Assembly (NCBI GenBank): GCA_031262485.1
Contig: JAISHO010000005.1
Location: 35,766-99,765, forward strand
DNA: 64,000 nucleotides
Reading direction: 5' to 3'
From: Propionibacteriaceae bacterium
GTDB taxonomy: Bacteria; Actinomycetota; Actinomycetes; Propionibacteriales; Propionibacteriaceae
Below are positions 19,146-28,016 of the stretch, in pieces. Position numbers and translations under genes: made by a program. Position 1 is the first letter of the stretch. Each line of letters begins with the position of its first letter. Under the pieces are notes generated by a model, which saw nothing but the letters and a program-made list of their open reading frames with translations, made no database searches and was not told the origin of the DNA.

Positions 19146-19185
19146 GAATGTGTGCCGCCCCGGGAAGCCGGGGCGGCACACGTTC
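19146..19185. terminator. Intrinsic terminator between converging genes
   Basis: Long inverted repeat around GTGTGCCGCCCCGG-gaag-CCGGGGCGGCACAC, extendable to about 18 bp with one G-U pair and followed by TTT. Probably ends both the binding-protein transcript (+) and the transpeptidase transcript (-). Confidence 0.8.
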
Positions 19186-19197
19186 TTTGTGGAAAGG

Positions 19198-20667
19198 TTA
19201 TTCGTGCACCCAGACGAGGGTGCCGATGTCGACCCAGTCGTAGACGGCGTGCGCATCCGCCTCGGGCAGGTTGATGCAGCCGTGGCTTTGGGGGGTGCCG
19301 AAGTCGTCGTGCCAGTAGGCGGTGTGGAAACCGTAGTCCTCGAAGAAGTAGGACTGCCAAGCGACGTCGGGGTAGTAGAAGTCGGGCCCGGCGAGGTCGG
19401 TGAGGTGTTGCTTCGTCCAGATGCGGAAGAAGCCGCTCGGCGTTTCGTTGCCGGGCGTGCCGCTGCTGCCGAGGAAGGACGCGGTCGGGGTCGAGCCGGC
19501 GTAAAGGTAGGTCATTTGTTCGGAGAGGTCGACTTCGACCCAGTGCGTCGTCGTGTCGTCGACGAGCGGGGCGGGCGCTTCGACGAGGGCGATCGGTTGG
19601 GTGAGCGGTTGTCCGGTGACGAGCGCGGAGACGATGGCGGCGGTGACGCCCGCCGGGTCGGCGACGCCTAAGCCGGGTGTGCCCTCGGAGAGGACTTCGA
19701 CGACGACGCCGTCGCGGGAACGCAGCACGACGCTCGGGGTTCCGCCGGGGGCGATGATCCCGGGCAGCGTGCCGGTGACATAGGCGGAGACGGCGGCTTC
19801 GTCGATTGCGGCGTCGATCCGTCCCTCGTCCGGGAGGGGGGTGAGGGTGATCCACGAGGCGATCGTCGCCGGGTCGACCGTCGGTCCGGGCGCGCCGTCG
19901 ACGGTGAAGGAGAGCGGCAGGTTGATCCGTGTGTTGGCCCAGTCGCGTGCGGTGATCGCGGCGGTCTCGTCGATGCTCGGGGGGGTCTCCACGAGCGGGA
20001 GCGGCACCCAGCCCGGCGTGGTCGTCACGGTGAGGGACGAGATCCGTTCAAGCACCTCCGCTTCGTCGAGTTGACGCCCGGGCGTGCCCAGCGTCGTCGT
20101 GAAAGCGTTGACGGCGGGGTCGAAGAAGACGCTCGCGTCGGCGGGCCCAGCCGCTTCCGGGTTGAGTTCGGGGAAGGCCTGCTGGATGAAGGCGAGGGCG
20201 GTCATCTGGTCGTCTTCGACGACGAGGCTGATGTTCTTGACGGCACGCTCACTGAACGCGGTGATCGGCGATTCCGTGCTACGGATATGCAGCGCCCGCT
20301 CCGTCGTCGCGGCCTCGTCAAGGTGGAGGCCAACCTCGGATGGCCGCGCCGAGACCGTGTGATCGTCGAGCGTGAAAATGACGCTCCACCCGTCGAAGAT
20401 CTCCGAGGCGACCGCGCCCAACCCGTCGGGCGTCAATCCCGAGACGTCCCGCCCTGCCAAATGCGTCCCCGGCAAGGCCTGATCCGCGTAACGGTGGCGC
20501 AAGGCGCTGATCACCCCTGCGGCGACCAGGCTGAACGTGACGATGAGAACAGCGACGACGAACCCGACCGTTCGAGCCCGGCTGGCCCGAACCGCGGCGA
20601 CGGCATGCCCCAGCGGCGACGACGCCTCATGCGCCCGCCGCGGAGCCGCCCGCTTCGCCCGATTCAT
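19198..20667 (-). CDS. L,D-transpeptidase (YkuD) with N-terminal membrane anchor
   Basis: Cell-wall enzyme making 3-3 peptidoglycan crosslinks or anchoring proteins. From ATG 20667 about 489 residues: basic cytoplasmic head, one TM helix (VGFVVAVLIVTFSLVAAG), then repeated peptidoglycan-binding-like modules (PF12229 type; SARPSEVGLHLDE, LPLSFTVDG) and a C-terminal YkuD domain (~residues 370-489). The catalytic motif is SHGCINLP with the nucleophilic Cys, where the consensus is SHGC(I/V)R(L/M): Asn replaces Arg. An upstream in-frame start at 20724 is less likely. Resistance to beta-lactams is a known effect of such enzymes, not shown here. Confidence 0.9.
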   Translation of the reverse strand: MNRAKRAAPRRAHEASSPLGHAVAAVRASRARTVGFVVAVLIVTFSLVAAGVISALRHRYADQALPGTHLAGRDVSGLTPDGLGAVASEIFDGWSVIFTLDDHTVSARPSEVGLHLDEAATTERALHIRSTESPITAFSERAVKNISLVVEDDQMTALAFIQQAFPELNPEAAGPADASVFFDPAVNAFTTTLGTPGRQLDEAEVLERISSLTVTTTPGWVPLPLVETPPSIDETAAITARDWANTRINLPLSFTVDGAPGPTVDPATIASWITLTPLPDEGRIDAAIDEAAVSAYVTGTLPGIIAPGGTPSVVLRSRDGVVVEVLSEGTPGLGVADPAGVTAAIVSALVTGQPLTQPIALVEAPAPLVDDTTTHWVEVDLSEQMTYLYAGSTPTASFLGSSGTPGNETPSGFFRIWTKQHLTDLAGPDFYYPDVAWQSYFFEDYGFHTAYWHDDFGTPQSHGCINLPEADAHAVYDWVDIGTLVWVHE

Positions 20668-20775
20668 GCCGATGATCTTACAAGGAAGAGGGAGTTCACT
20701 TCGCCCCTCGGGCAGGGGCATCACGTGTCGCGCACGGGAAGCCTCAGGTCGTCCTTGAGGTGACGCGTGTCTGCT

Positions 20776-21621
20776 TCAGCTCCGGCTCCTCGTCGCACCG
20801 GCGTTATCACTGATCTTCTGGGAGTAGGCGGCCCAGGGCTCGTCGAGATCCTCGTAGACGAGGAAGTTGAACATCGCCTCAAGGAAGGAGCGCGCTGCCC
20901 GGGTCGGTGGCCATCCCCACAGCGTCGACTTCGCATCAAGCTTCGATGGGCCCAACGCGTTCCATCCAGGTCCTGGCTGGAGACGCGTCTCAGTCGCCTC
21001 AGAGAGATAGCAGCGGTGAATGACTGAGAGCTCCTCCGCCATGACAAGGGTGCGGTTGAGGACCTTCTGGATCGTGTCACGCGAGCGGGGGAGATTGACA
21101 AGGTCACAGGCGATCGGCTCGAACCCGGGGATCTTGTCTCCTTTATTGAGGGCGTTATGGATGTCCGTCGGCCGGAATCCGAGCACGCAGCACAGGCGGA
21201 GCCATTGGAGGGCGTGCCCGATCGGCTTCGCGTTCCCTGCGTCCGCGCAGGTCTGTTCAAACGTCGCCAGCAACCGCCAGGTCTCCTCCGCGTATCGAGC
21301 GAAGGCGCTGGATCGTGCGAGCGTCGTGTGATTCTGCTGGCCCCACCGAGGGCTTGTCGGGGAGAGCAGGAGGAGCGGCCCGTCGTGAGAGTTCACCGGT
21401 TCAAGATCGATGACGTCGGCGCCGAACCAACTATGAGCCGCGAGAGCGAAAAGAGCCTCGGAACCCCAGACGTGAGTCTGTCGCGTCACAGCGATCACAC
21501 GCGGCGGTGATGCTGACGGGTGGTTGGAGTCGAAGCCCGGCGACGCCCCACCGTCGTGCGAGGCGAGAGGAGAAGTCGAGACAGCAATGCTGCTCTCAAA
21601 CGGGGTCGTCTGTGGAGGCAT
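20776..21621 (-). CDS. 3' part of a gene split at a dinucleotide tract
   Basis: About 281 residues from the first ATG past the repeat (21621), with no ribosome site there. Open reading extends into the GA-repeat itself (Arg-Glu alternation). Unrecognised; a mainly helical soluble domain with GFRPTDIHNALNKGDKIPGF, RDTIQKVLNRTLVMAEEL and a Trp-rich C-terminal part (STLWGWPPTRAARSFL). I take it as the C-terminal part of the 21982 gene, put out of frame by the tract; adding one dinucleotide or removing two restores a single ~402-residue protein. Confidence 0.55.
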   Translation of the reverse strand: MPPQTTPFESSIAVSTSPLASHDGGASPGFDSNHPSASPPRVIAVTRQTHVWGSEALFALAAHSWFGADVIDLEPVNSHDGPLLLLSPTSPRWGQQNHTTLARSSAFARYAEETWRLLATFEQTCADAGNAKPIGHALQWLRLCCVLGFRPTDIHNALNKGDKIPGFEPIACDLVNLPRSRDTIQKVLNRTLVMAEELSVIHRCYLSEATETRLQPGPGWNALGPSKLDAKSTLWGWPPTRAARSFLEAMFNFLVYEDLDEPWAAYSQKISDNAGATRSRS

Positions 21622-21625
21622 CTCG

Positions 21626-21982
21626 TCACTCCTCTCTCTCTCTCTCTCTCTCTCTCTCAACTACGGGGGAAGGGGGTTGAGCGGAGTGCCCGCCAGGAAT
21701 CAGGTGAAGGAGCCCCACCCCCGTCGAGAGCTCCGGCTCCCGACGGGTCGTGTCAAGCAAAATTCCATCCTGGCCCTGGTTGTTCGACGAGACGACGACG
21801 ACATCGAACGGCCCATGCTGCCGCCACGCGTCCAGCGCCGCACCGGCTCGCGTACAGACATAAGGATCGACAACCGAAGCTGTGTCCGGATGCTCTCGAA
21901 GTGCGAGGAGAACGTCCTCACGAAGTCCAAGCCCAAGGGCAGTGGACGGTAGTCGGGCAGGTGGGCGGAACGCAGCATCCAT
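21626..21982 (-). CDS. 5' part of a gene split at a dinucleotide tract
   Basis: ATG 21982 has a textbook AGGAGG seven bases upstream, so translation really starts here. It encodes MDAAFRPPARLPSTALGLGL and a small alpha/beta-like region (GPFDVVVVSSNNQGQDGILL, LHLIPGG), then enters the GA-repeat, reads alternating Glu-Arg and stops at TGA 21626. At 118 residues it is incomplete. No family recognised. See 20776 for the other half. Confidence 0.55.
   Translation of the reverse strand: MDAAFRPPARLPSTALGLGLREDVLLALREHPDTASVVDPYVCTRAGAALDAWRQHGPFDVVVVSSNNQGQDGILLDTTRREPELSTGVGLLHLIPGGHSAQPPSPVVEREREREREE
21632..21658. repeat. (CT)13 dinucleotide tract within a coding region
   Basis: 27 bases of uninterrupted alternating C and T on the + strand, lying exactly where the reading frames of the two gene halves overlap. 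Tracts like this change length by slipped-strand mispairing. The only long simple repeat I see in the window. Confidence 0.95.
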
Positions 21983-22680
21983 GGCCGATCCTCCTAGCTC
22001 ATCAGTGAGTGCTGTCGGGGTCCTCACAGAGTATTGGATCTACGACCCATGTGGAGACGCAGTCCGGGAAACGAATATCTGATATTTACGAATGAAGAAG
22101 TCAAGGAAAGTACTAGCGATATACAGAGTCTCGGAAATATACAATTCCCAGATCATCTAAAGGGAGCGTCCTAGAGTGAAGGTTTGCGAGCTAGAGGGGT
22201 AGTCGAAAATCTCCGAATGCTAAATTACAAGGTAAAATAAATATCTATTCCCGATAGTAGCCATCCCTTTCGCGCCTTTCTCGTAGTATGAGAAGAAGCG
22301 TATCTCCTAGTCAAAATGATTTTGTGAAGAGACTCCAACAGAACAATCTCAACCAATGAGAACAGTTTTCATCTTTGTATTAATGCGATTCCTATGTTGG
22401 CTATACTTTGAAATAGTTGTGTTTGGAAACTAGTATATTGCTCCCTATTGTTTTATGGGCAACCCTTTCTTCCATGGTATTTCTAGTAACTTACTGGTGA
22501 AGAGAGTCAAAGAACAAGATCATGACCTAAATTTAGGATAGATCATGCCGAAATTATGACCATGGGGAAATGTCAGGATATTTTCCAATTATGGCGACTC
22601 GAAGAAGATTAACCTAATTTGAAAAGGCCTGAAAAAGCAGAGGCGCGTTGTAAAAATTATGTCACGCATAAGGACTGATA
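21983..22680. other. AT-rich intergenic stretch at left edge of an island
   Basis: About 700 bp with no credible gene on either strand. From ~22080 the base composition falls sharply to AT-rich and remains so to ~28030, marking the left boundary of the island. No terminator or attachment-like repeat was evident. Confidence 0.5.
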
Positions 22681-23931
22681 ATGACTGATTTTGTTGATTA
22701 TTATACCGAACTTCTATCGGAAGATTCCGATTCATCGCTTGAGACAATTAATAGTAAACTCAAATTGCTTAAAGCACAGTTATCGTCCAGAGCAATGAGG
22801 CCAGGGTCCCAAAGAGAGGAAACTCTTCAACAACTTGAACTGGTTGAGAAGGCATTGCAAGTCTTCAAGGATGAGGACAGCAGAGAAAGATATGATGTTG
22901 AGCTCCGAAGAGCTAAACAATCTGGTTCAGTATCCGAAGCAGAAATCAACTGGACGACTCGAGCTTGGAACTATTATTTTGTTGGCGATATTGGCGCTGC
23001 TTTAGTTGCCGCGCGTAAAGCAAAGGAGCAGTCACCGAAGTCGGCCATGCCCTTTGTGGTGTCTGCTTGGGTAAGAATCAGGGATGAGGAGTGGAAGCTT
23101 GCAAAGCAAGATGCTGATGAGGCCTTTGTTCTCGATGATCAGGTAGAGGACGCTGTTGACGTTCAAATGGTTCGTGGAACAGCGTATTACATGATGGGTA
23201 AGCATGAGAAGAACATTGATCCCAATGAGTTCTATAAGCGATCTCTCGCGAGTTACGAAAAGGCATTGAGTAAAGCATCTCCTGGTGAACGTGCGGATAT
23301 CTTCTGGCGAAGAGCCGATGTTTACGAGGAGCTGGGTATGGAAAAACTTGCATATGAGGATGATGTGCAAGGGCTGAGTGTCGAATATGAAATACCAACA
23401 TATTTGCGACAGGGATTAGAAGTAGATTTAGCTCGGCATGTGTACAACTTATGTGGGGGCAGAGTGGGAAAGTATCAAGATCTAAAAAATATCTTAAATT
23501 CTTATACACAATACCGAAATGAACTTTCAGGAAAGCCAATTTTCGATAGCTCAAAAAAGAGAATTATAGAGAATCTAGATTATAATATCGCACAACTTGA
23601 AAAATTCAGTAATTTCAAGGTACGTCTTGGTAGAGCGGAAAGTGTACAAGGACCAGGAGGGCCGCAACCAGAAATTCCGATAATCTCCATTATAGTATGC
23701 GTCGTAGGATTATTGATTTCGCTAGGGTTATTCTCTGCCTCGGTTGTTGCAGGAATTATCGCGATAATTATCATTGCTGGTATCGTCGTCTATATCGCAA
23801 AACAGATCAATTATCGTAAAGAATATATTGACCAAGAAGTCAGATATAACTCTGCCAGAAGAGAGGTCGAAAGCCTACAAAAGCAAATTAACAATTTGCC
23901 AGAAATTCCTCTTCAGCTAAAGAATGATTAA
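22681..23931 (+). CDS. J-like/TPR membrane protein of secretion-like cluster
   Basis: 416 residues. The N-terminus (~1-80) resembles a DnaJ domain: VDYYTELLSEDSDSSLETIN at the start and VFKDEDSRERYDVELRRA at the end, but the HPD motif needed to stimulate Hsp70 is missing. Residues ~95-270 are TPR-like helices (AWNYYFVGDIGAALVAARKA, SLASYEKAL). Two adjacent TM segments (~340-375) follow, then a coiled-coil tail (REVESLQKQINNLPE). AAGGA precedes ATG. It overlaps nearly with the ATPase gene (2 bp gap). Probably a membrane scaffold for the ATPase; function not known. Confidence 0.75.
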   Translation: MTDFVDYYTELLSEDSDSSLETINSKLKLLKAQLSSRAMRPGSQREETLQQLELVEKALQVFKDEDSRERYDVELRRAKQSGSVSEAEINWTTRAWNYYFVGDIGAALVAARKAKEQSPKSAMPFVVSAWVRIRDEEWKLAKQDADEAFVLDDQVEDAVDVQMVRGTAYYMMGKHEKNIDPNEFYKRSLASYEKALSKASPGERADIFWRRADVYEELGMEKLAYEDDVQGLSVEYEIPTYLRQGLEVDLARHVYNLCGGRVGKYQDLKNILNSYTQYRNELSGKPIFDSSKKRIIENLDYNIAQLEKFSNFKVRLGRAESVQGPGGPQPEIPIISIIVCVVGLLISLGLFSASVVAGIIAIIIIAGIVVYIAKQINYRKEYIDQEVRYNSARREVESLQKQINNLPEIPLQLKND

Positions 23932-23933
23932 AG

Positions 23934-26294
23934 ATGCAGCGGGATTTGTTGAGTGTAGCGCAGTTTGTCCAAGTCGGCTCAAGTAAAATTCCCTTCTTGG
24001 GCTTTTCCAATATTTGGGTGGATGATGGACTGGTTGATAGTAAGTCAATCGAGTTAGTCCAAACGATTTTAAAAAATTCGCTTGAACTGACCTCACCTGG
24101 CCAACTAGAGATCATTGTGTATGATGATGGTTTAACTGGTATGGCTGCTCCACTGTCGGCATTAAATTCATACCATGATAAAATTCTTCGCATCTTAAAT
24201 GATGAGGATGATCTTAAGTATGAGTTACGTCGCCTTCGTGACCATGTTCAATCTGTGCGTAATGTGATTAGCGGAACGGCGCAGACTTTGGTTGATTTTC
24301 GGGGAAAAATCAATTACCCGGTCGAAGGATATAAAATAGTTGTTGTAGCAACAGATTTTTCGATGCTTGCAGATGAGACCCAAGCACAATTAGGAATATT
24401 GATGAAAGCAGGTCCCCAAATGGGGGTCTCCTTCATTATTCATTCAATTCCTCTCGGTGCGAATCCTTACCTATTAGCGCTGTGCGACCATTTAGTGGTG
24501 AAGGATTCCTTCATTGAACGGGTAAATGAAAGTGATATTTTTGGTTGGACGCCGAGTTCGTCCCAAGAACTGATCGCGATCAGTGAATCTGTGGCTAAAA
24601 CTCAAACGACTGTGAAGATGGAACCAATATCGTTTGCTGAAATACAATCTATATCGGATATCTGGGGATCGTCTTCTGCGTCTGGAATCACTTTTTCATT
24701 GGGGAAGTATGGCTTGAAAACAGTCGAAGTGACACTGGGAGATGAGCTAAATCAAAGACATAATGTTCTGATTACCGGTGCCGTTGGTCAAGGTAAATCG
24801 AATTTGATATCGATCATAATCCATAGTATTTGCCAACGATATTCCCCGATAGAAGTTAACTTATATCTTCTCGATTTCAAGGAGGGTGTAAGCCTCCAGC
24901 CATATTTTGATGAAAAAAATAATTCTTTTCTTCCTCATGCGCGAGTTCTTGGATTAGAGGCGGATAGGGAATTCGGACTGAGTGTACTCTCATTCTTGTT
25001 CAACGTGTATAGAGAAAGGATGAGGAAATTTAAGGAATGTGGGGTGCAGAACTTAGAGCAGTTCAGAAGGGTCCACCCTAATGAAGAGATGCCAAGGATA
25101 GTTCTGATCATTGATGAATTCCAATTAATGTTTTCAAATCAGGATAAATTGTCGAATCAGATTGCTGAGCTATTAATCAGCGGTATGAGGTTATTCAGGG
25201 CATCTGGGATTCACATCATCCTCGCGTCCCAGACGATTGGCGGAAATATGGCGTTGATTGGTTCTAGTGGGGAAGGGTTATTTGCTCAAATCCCTGTTCG
25301 ATTAGCGCTGAAGAACTCCTTAAATGAATCCCGCGCAACGTTAGGCGACAGAAATGATGCAGCGGCTCGGTTGCGCGCAAGGGAAGCGATCGTAAATCTA
25401 GACTATGGTGAGTTGTCGGCAAATATGAAAACGTCGATAGCCTTCGCCGACGAGGAAGTTTTGTCACCTTTACGTTCGCGGTGGTGGAATATGGCAAAAG
25501 ACTACGTTGTTTCACCTCGAGTATTTAAAGGTGACGCCATAAGATCGCTGGATAGCGATAGGGCGCAAGTTTTGAATATTAGGCAGAACGGAGAACCGTG
25601 CATTTTGCTTGGAGCAACAATTGACGTCGATACAAGCTCCGTGCAGGTTTCATTTGGACGTGATATGGGCAGGAACGTCGCAATTGTCGGATCAACGTGT
25701 GAGCAGGCTGAAATTTTCAGTATAGCTGCGATGGCTTCTTTGCAGAAACGTGCAGCAAAATTATATATATTTGATTTCGAAAAAGATAGCTCCAAGAAGA
25801 TAAAGAATATCAAAAATACTTCCATTGAGTCATTTGGTAACTTTCGTGAAGTTAGACACTTTGATTTATTAAGCGCAATTCCCTGCATTCACGGCCTGAT
25901 GACTGACTGTGAAGGAGGAGATTGCGGTAGTGACATTATTATAGTTGCTCTGGGAATGGATAGATTTAGAAATATTCCAAACGAGTTCAGGGACCTAGTA
26001 AAGATAGGCCCTTCCGCGGGAGTTCATTTCATCGGATGGTGGTCGAAATATTCATCATTTAAAGAGCAGGTTGGGTATGGAGGAGAAAATTGTTTCGATG
26101 TACGAATAGCAACAAGACTTGACCAACAATCAACAAAGCTATTCATGCAGGACGCATTATTGGACTGGGATTCGCCAGAAAATAGAATTCTGGCATGGGA
26201 CACATCAGAGATGACGAAACCCCAGCGGCTCATTCCATATAGTGAATTCAGCATCAAATGTCTGAATATACAAAATAGTACAACGAACCAATAA
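23934..26294 (+). CDS. FtsK/SpoIIIE (EccC/EssC-like) ATPase
   Basis: 786 residues, no TM segment. Three successive FtsK-type modules. The first (~1-220) has strand and Walker-B-like stretches (GYKIVVVATDFSML) but no P-loop. The second (~245-500) is complete: GAVGQGKSN at ~281-289, IVLIIDEFQ near 388, IILASQTIGG after it. The third (~530-786) has only a degenerate loop (VAIVGSTCEQAE) and SDIIIVALGMD. Three modules with mixed activity are characteristic of type VII secretion ATPases EccC/EssC, which thread WXG100 proteins. Chromosome-partition FtsK has one. Lies directly upstream of four small helical protein genes. Confidence 0.85.
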   Translation: MQRDLLSVAQFVQVGSSKIPFLGFSNIWVDDGLVDSKSIELVQTILKNSLELTSPGQLEIIVYDDGLTGMAAPLSALNSYHDKILRILNDEDDLKYELRRLRDHVQSVRNVISGTAQTLVDFRGKINYPVEGYKIVVVATDFSMLADETQAQLGILMKAGPQMGVSFIIHSIPLGANPYLLALCDHLVVKDSFIERVNESDIFGWTPSSSQELIAISESVAKTQTTVKMEPISFAEIQSISDIWGSSSASGITFSLGKYGLKTVEVTLGDELNQRHNVLITGAVGQGKSNLISIIIHSICQRYSPIEVNLYLLDFKEGVSLQPYFDEKNNSFLPHARVLGLEADREFGLSVLSFLFNVYRERMRKFKECGVQNLEQFRRVHPNEEMPRIVLIIDEFQLMFSNQDKLSNQIAELLISGMRLFRASGIHIILASQTIGGNMALIGSSGEGLFAQIPVRLALKNSLNESRATLGDRNDAAARLRAREAIVNLDYGELSANMKTSIAFADEEVLSPLRSRWWNMAKDYVVSPRVFKGDAIRSLDSDRAQVLNIRQNGEPCILLGATIDVDTSSVQVSFGRDMGRNVAIVGSTCEQAEIFSIAAMASLQKRAAKLYIFDFEKDSSKKIKNIKNTSIESFGNFREVRHFDLLSAIPCIHGLMTDCEGGDCGSDIIIVALGMDRFRNIPNEFRDLVKIGPSAGVHFIGWWSKYSSFKEQVGYGGENCFDVRIATRLDQQSTKLFMQDALLDWDSPENRILAWDTSEMTKPQRLIPYSEFSIKCLNIQNSTTNQ

Positions 26295-26320
26295 TTATTT
26301 TTTGAATCGGAGGCCGTGTT

Positions 26321-26575
26321 ATGTCATTAATGGAGACGATTGCTCAGATTGGGTCATTGCAAAGATCGATAAATGATCAAATCAGTCTAATTGATGATTT
26401 TCTAAGATCTAATCGAGATTCAATTCAATTGGTTCAATCGGCACTGAGTGGTAGTTCCAGGGGATGGGATAGGCAAATGTTAATGTCATTGGAACGGGCA
26501 GAGACGGGGTTGAAGAACTCGCGGTCTGGTCTTGTTCAAGCCTCCGCAGCCCTAGATGTTGTCCAAATGATTTGA
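26321..26575 (+). CDS. Small helical protein, possible Esx-like, copy A
   Basis: 84 residues, predicted as a helical hairpin: an N-terminal helix (residues ~5-40), a Gly/Ser turn (SGSSRGWDR), then a helix with LERAETGLKNSRSGLVQA. Size and shape fit WXG100/Esx proteins, but the turn has GW rather than W-x-G. GGAGG precedes ATG. First of four adjacent genes that share the pattern LxxAExxLxxSxxxL in their second helix. Confidence 0.6.
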   Translation: MSLMETIAQIGSLQRSINDQISLIDDFLRSNRDSIQLVQSALSGSSRGWDRQMLMSLERAETGLKNSRSGLVQASAALDVVQMI

Positions 26576-26585
26576 GGAGTAGAAA

Positions 26586-26846
26586 ATGACCGCAATTGAA
26601 GATGTTGTTCTTGCCGCTACTCGCATAGGTAATGCATCAGAAACGGTGGAGAGATTAACGATTGTTTGTGCAGATACTTTGAGAGATGACGGGGGGCAGC
26701 TTTCGGCTGTGGTAAGAGGGTCAAAGACTGGTGAGGATGCTGTTCGTTTAGTTCAAGTTGCCGAGAGGCAGGTTCGAGATTCAGCTGCTGGACTGTTGAC
26801 ACTTCAAGCGACTATCGATCAATTTATTCAAGACGCTAAGAAGTAA
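26586..26846 (+). CDS. Small helical protein, possible Esx-like, copy B
   Basis: 86 residues; two helices split by DDGGQL/VRGSKTGEDA. Second helix VQVAERQVRDSAAGLLTLQ aligns with LERAETGLKNSRSGLVQAS of copy A. Good ribosome site GAGGAG before ATG. A 10-bp gap from copy A. Confidence 0.6.
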   Translation: MTAIEDVVLAATRIGNASETVERLTIVCADTLRDDGGQLSAVVRGSKTGEDAVRLVQVAERQVRDSAAGLLTLQATIDQFIQDAKK

Positions 26847-26852
26847 TGATCG

Positions 26853-27137
26853 ATGGGATGGGTGGTCGATCAGAGAGTCCTCAGACTAAGAAATATGGCT
26901 AAGTCTGATGCAAATCAAGCACTTGACCAATGTAGATCTAGTATCCCTCCATCACGCGATGTGGAGACAAAAACAGTAGCTCTATTCAATGGAGATGATC
27001 AGATAGAGCTGTCAATAGTTCAGGATATCGTTCAAGGTGTGCGAGCACTAGAAACGGCGAAGGCTTCGCTTGAGATGGCGCTTGAATACATTGACAAGAT
27101 AAATATTATGACTTGGGAAAGCTCCAAAGATGCATGA
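26853..27137 (+). CDS. Small helical protein, possible Esx-like, copy C
   Basis: 94 residues, helix - polar turn (FNGDDQIE) - helix (VRALETAKASLEMALEYIDK). More diverged than copies A and B. No clear ribosome site at ATG 26853; later starts are possible. It overlaps copy D by 8 bp. Confidence 0.5.
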   Translation: MGWVVDQRVLRLRNMAKSDANQALDQCRSSIPPSRDVETKTVALFNGDDQIELSIVQDIVQGVRALETAKASLEMALEYIDKINIMTWESSKDA

Positions 27138-27387
27138 TTTTCAATATTTCATATATGAAATACGCTACATGCAATCCGAATTATCTAAAATTGAGTGCAT
27201 GGTCGTGGTTGTTCTTGATAAAATCAATTCTGCTATTTGCAATCTTCGAAATCTCGACGACGACTTTTCGCGCAGCGCAATACGTTCTCTGAATTTGGCA
27301 GAAGCAGAACTGGAAGAATTCATTAAAGTATGGTCATACGGCTATCGGACTTCGGGAAATTCCCTCCAAGAGTCAATCAGTAACTAA
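27130..27387 (+). CDS. Small helical protein, possible Esx-like, copy D
   Basis: 85 residues. First helix SELSKIECMVVVVLDKINSA, a turn (NLDDDFSR), then IRSLNLAEAELEEFIKVW, whose AE matches copies A and B. Start ATG 27130 lies inside the end of copy C, so translation is likely coupled; ATG 27169 is an alternative. Confidence 0.5.
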   Translation: MHDFQYFIYEIRYMQSELSKIECMVVVVLDKINSAICNLRNLDDDFSRSAIRSLNLAEAELEEFIKVWSYGYRTSGNSLQESISN

Positions 27388-27406
27388 ACAATGGAGTAGT
27401 GCTATT

Positions 27407-27904
27407 ATGGGTAAAATATTATTTGGTTCTCCCTTTAAAATTCTGTATTGGGTGGTTTGCATAGGTTTTTTAATAGCAGGTGCGACAGAGGGTGAAGTTG
27501 GCTACGCCGGAATAGGATTATTCTTTTTAGTGCTCGGTCCGTGCATCGCCATTCCAGGGATAATGGCTCTTAAAGTCAAGAAGTTTAACACTACTCGCTC
27601 TATCGGAGAACTTGAGCGCACAATGAATTCTGTTTTCTTGACTAAAAAAGTTGGTGATTCTTGGTCTCGGGTCAGTGGCGATGGTGATTATAATTTCAAA
27701 CTCGATTCCGTTAGTGGAGGAGATGGTCCTGTTATTACGATCAATGTTGACGACCGCGAACTTGGAGACAGGACTGTATCTTTTGCTGTTAGCGAGTTTA
27801 CTCATGGGGGACTCAACGGAGGAAAGGGAAGTCCATTTTGGGTGTGGGGAGGAGTACGTGCTTTAAATAAGATTCGATCTCTATCAAATGCTTTTTCCCG
27901 ATAG
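27407..27904 (+). CDS. Small two-TM membrane protein ending the cluster
   Basis: 165 residues with two TM segments (ILYWVVCIGFLIAGA; GLFFLVLGPCIAIPGIMAL) and a soluble C-terminal domain of beta-rich appearance (NFKLDSVSGGDGPVITINVD). No family recognised. It closes the AT-rich operon and would be a membrane component in a secretion model. Confidence 0.6.
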   Translation: MGKILFGSPFKILYWVVCIGFLIAGATEGEVGYAGIGLFFLVLGPCIAIPGIMALKVKKFNTTRSIGELERTMNSVFLTKKVGDSWSRVSGDGDYNFKLDSVSGGDGPVITINVDDRELGDRTVSFAVSEFTHGGLNGGKGSPFWVWGGVRALNKIRSLSNAFSR

Positions 27905-28016
27905 ATGTTCGAGGTCGCCTCTTCACTTTTACCGATGTGTACGTGGGCGATGCAACTCATTTTTTTGAAGCATTGGGCCAAAGATCGGCTTGCAAATAAA
28001 TTAGTTAATTTTCGTT

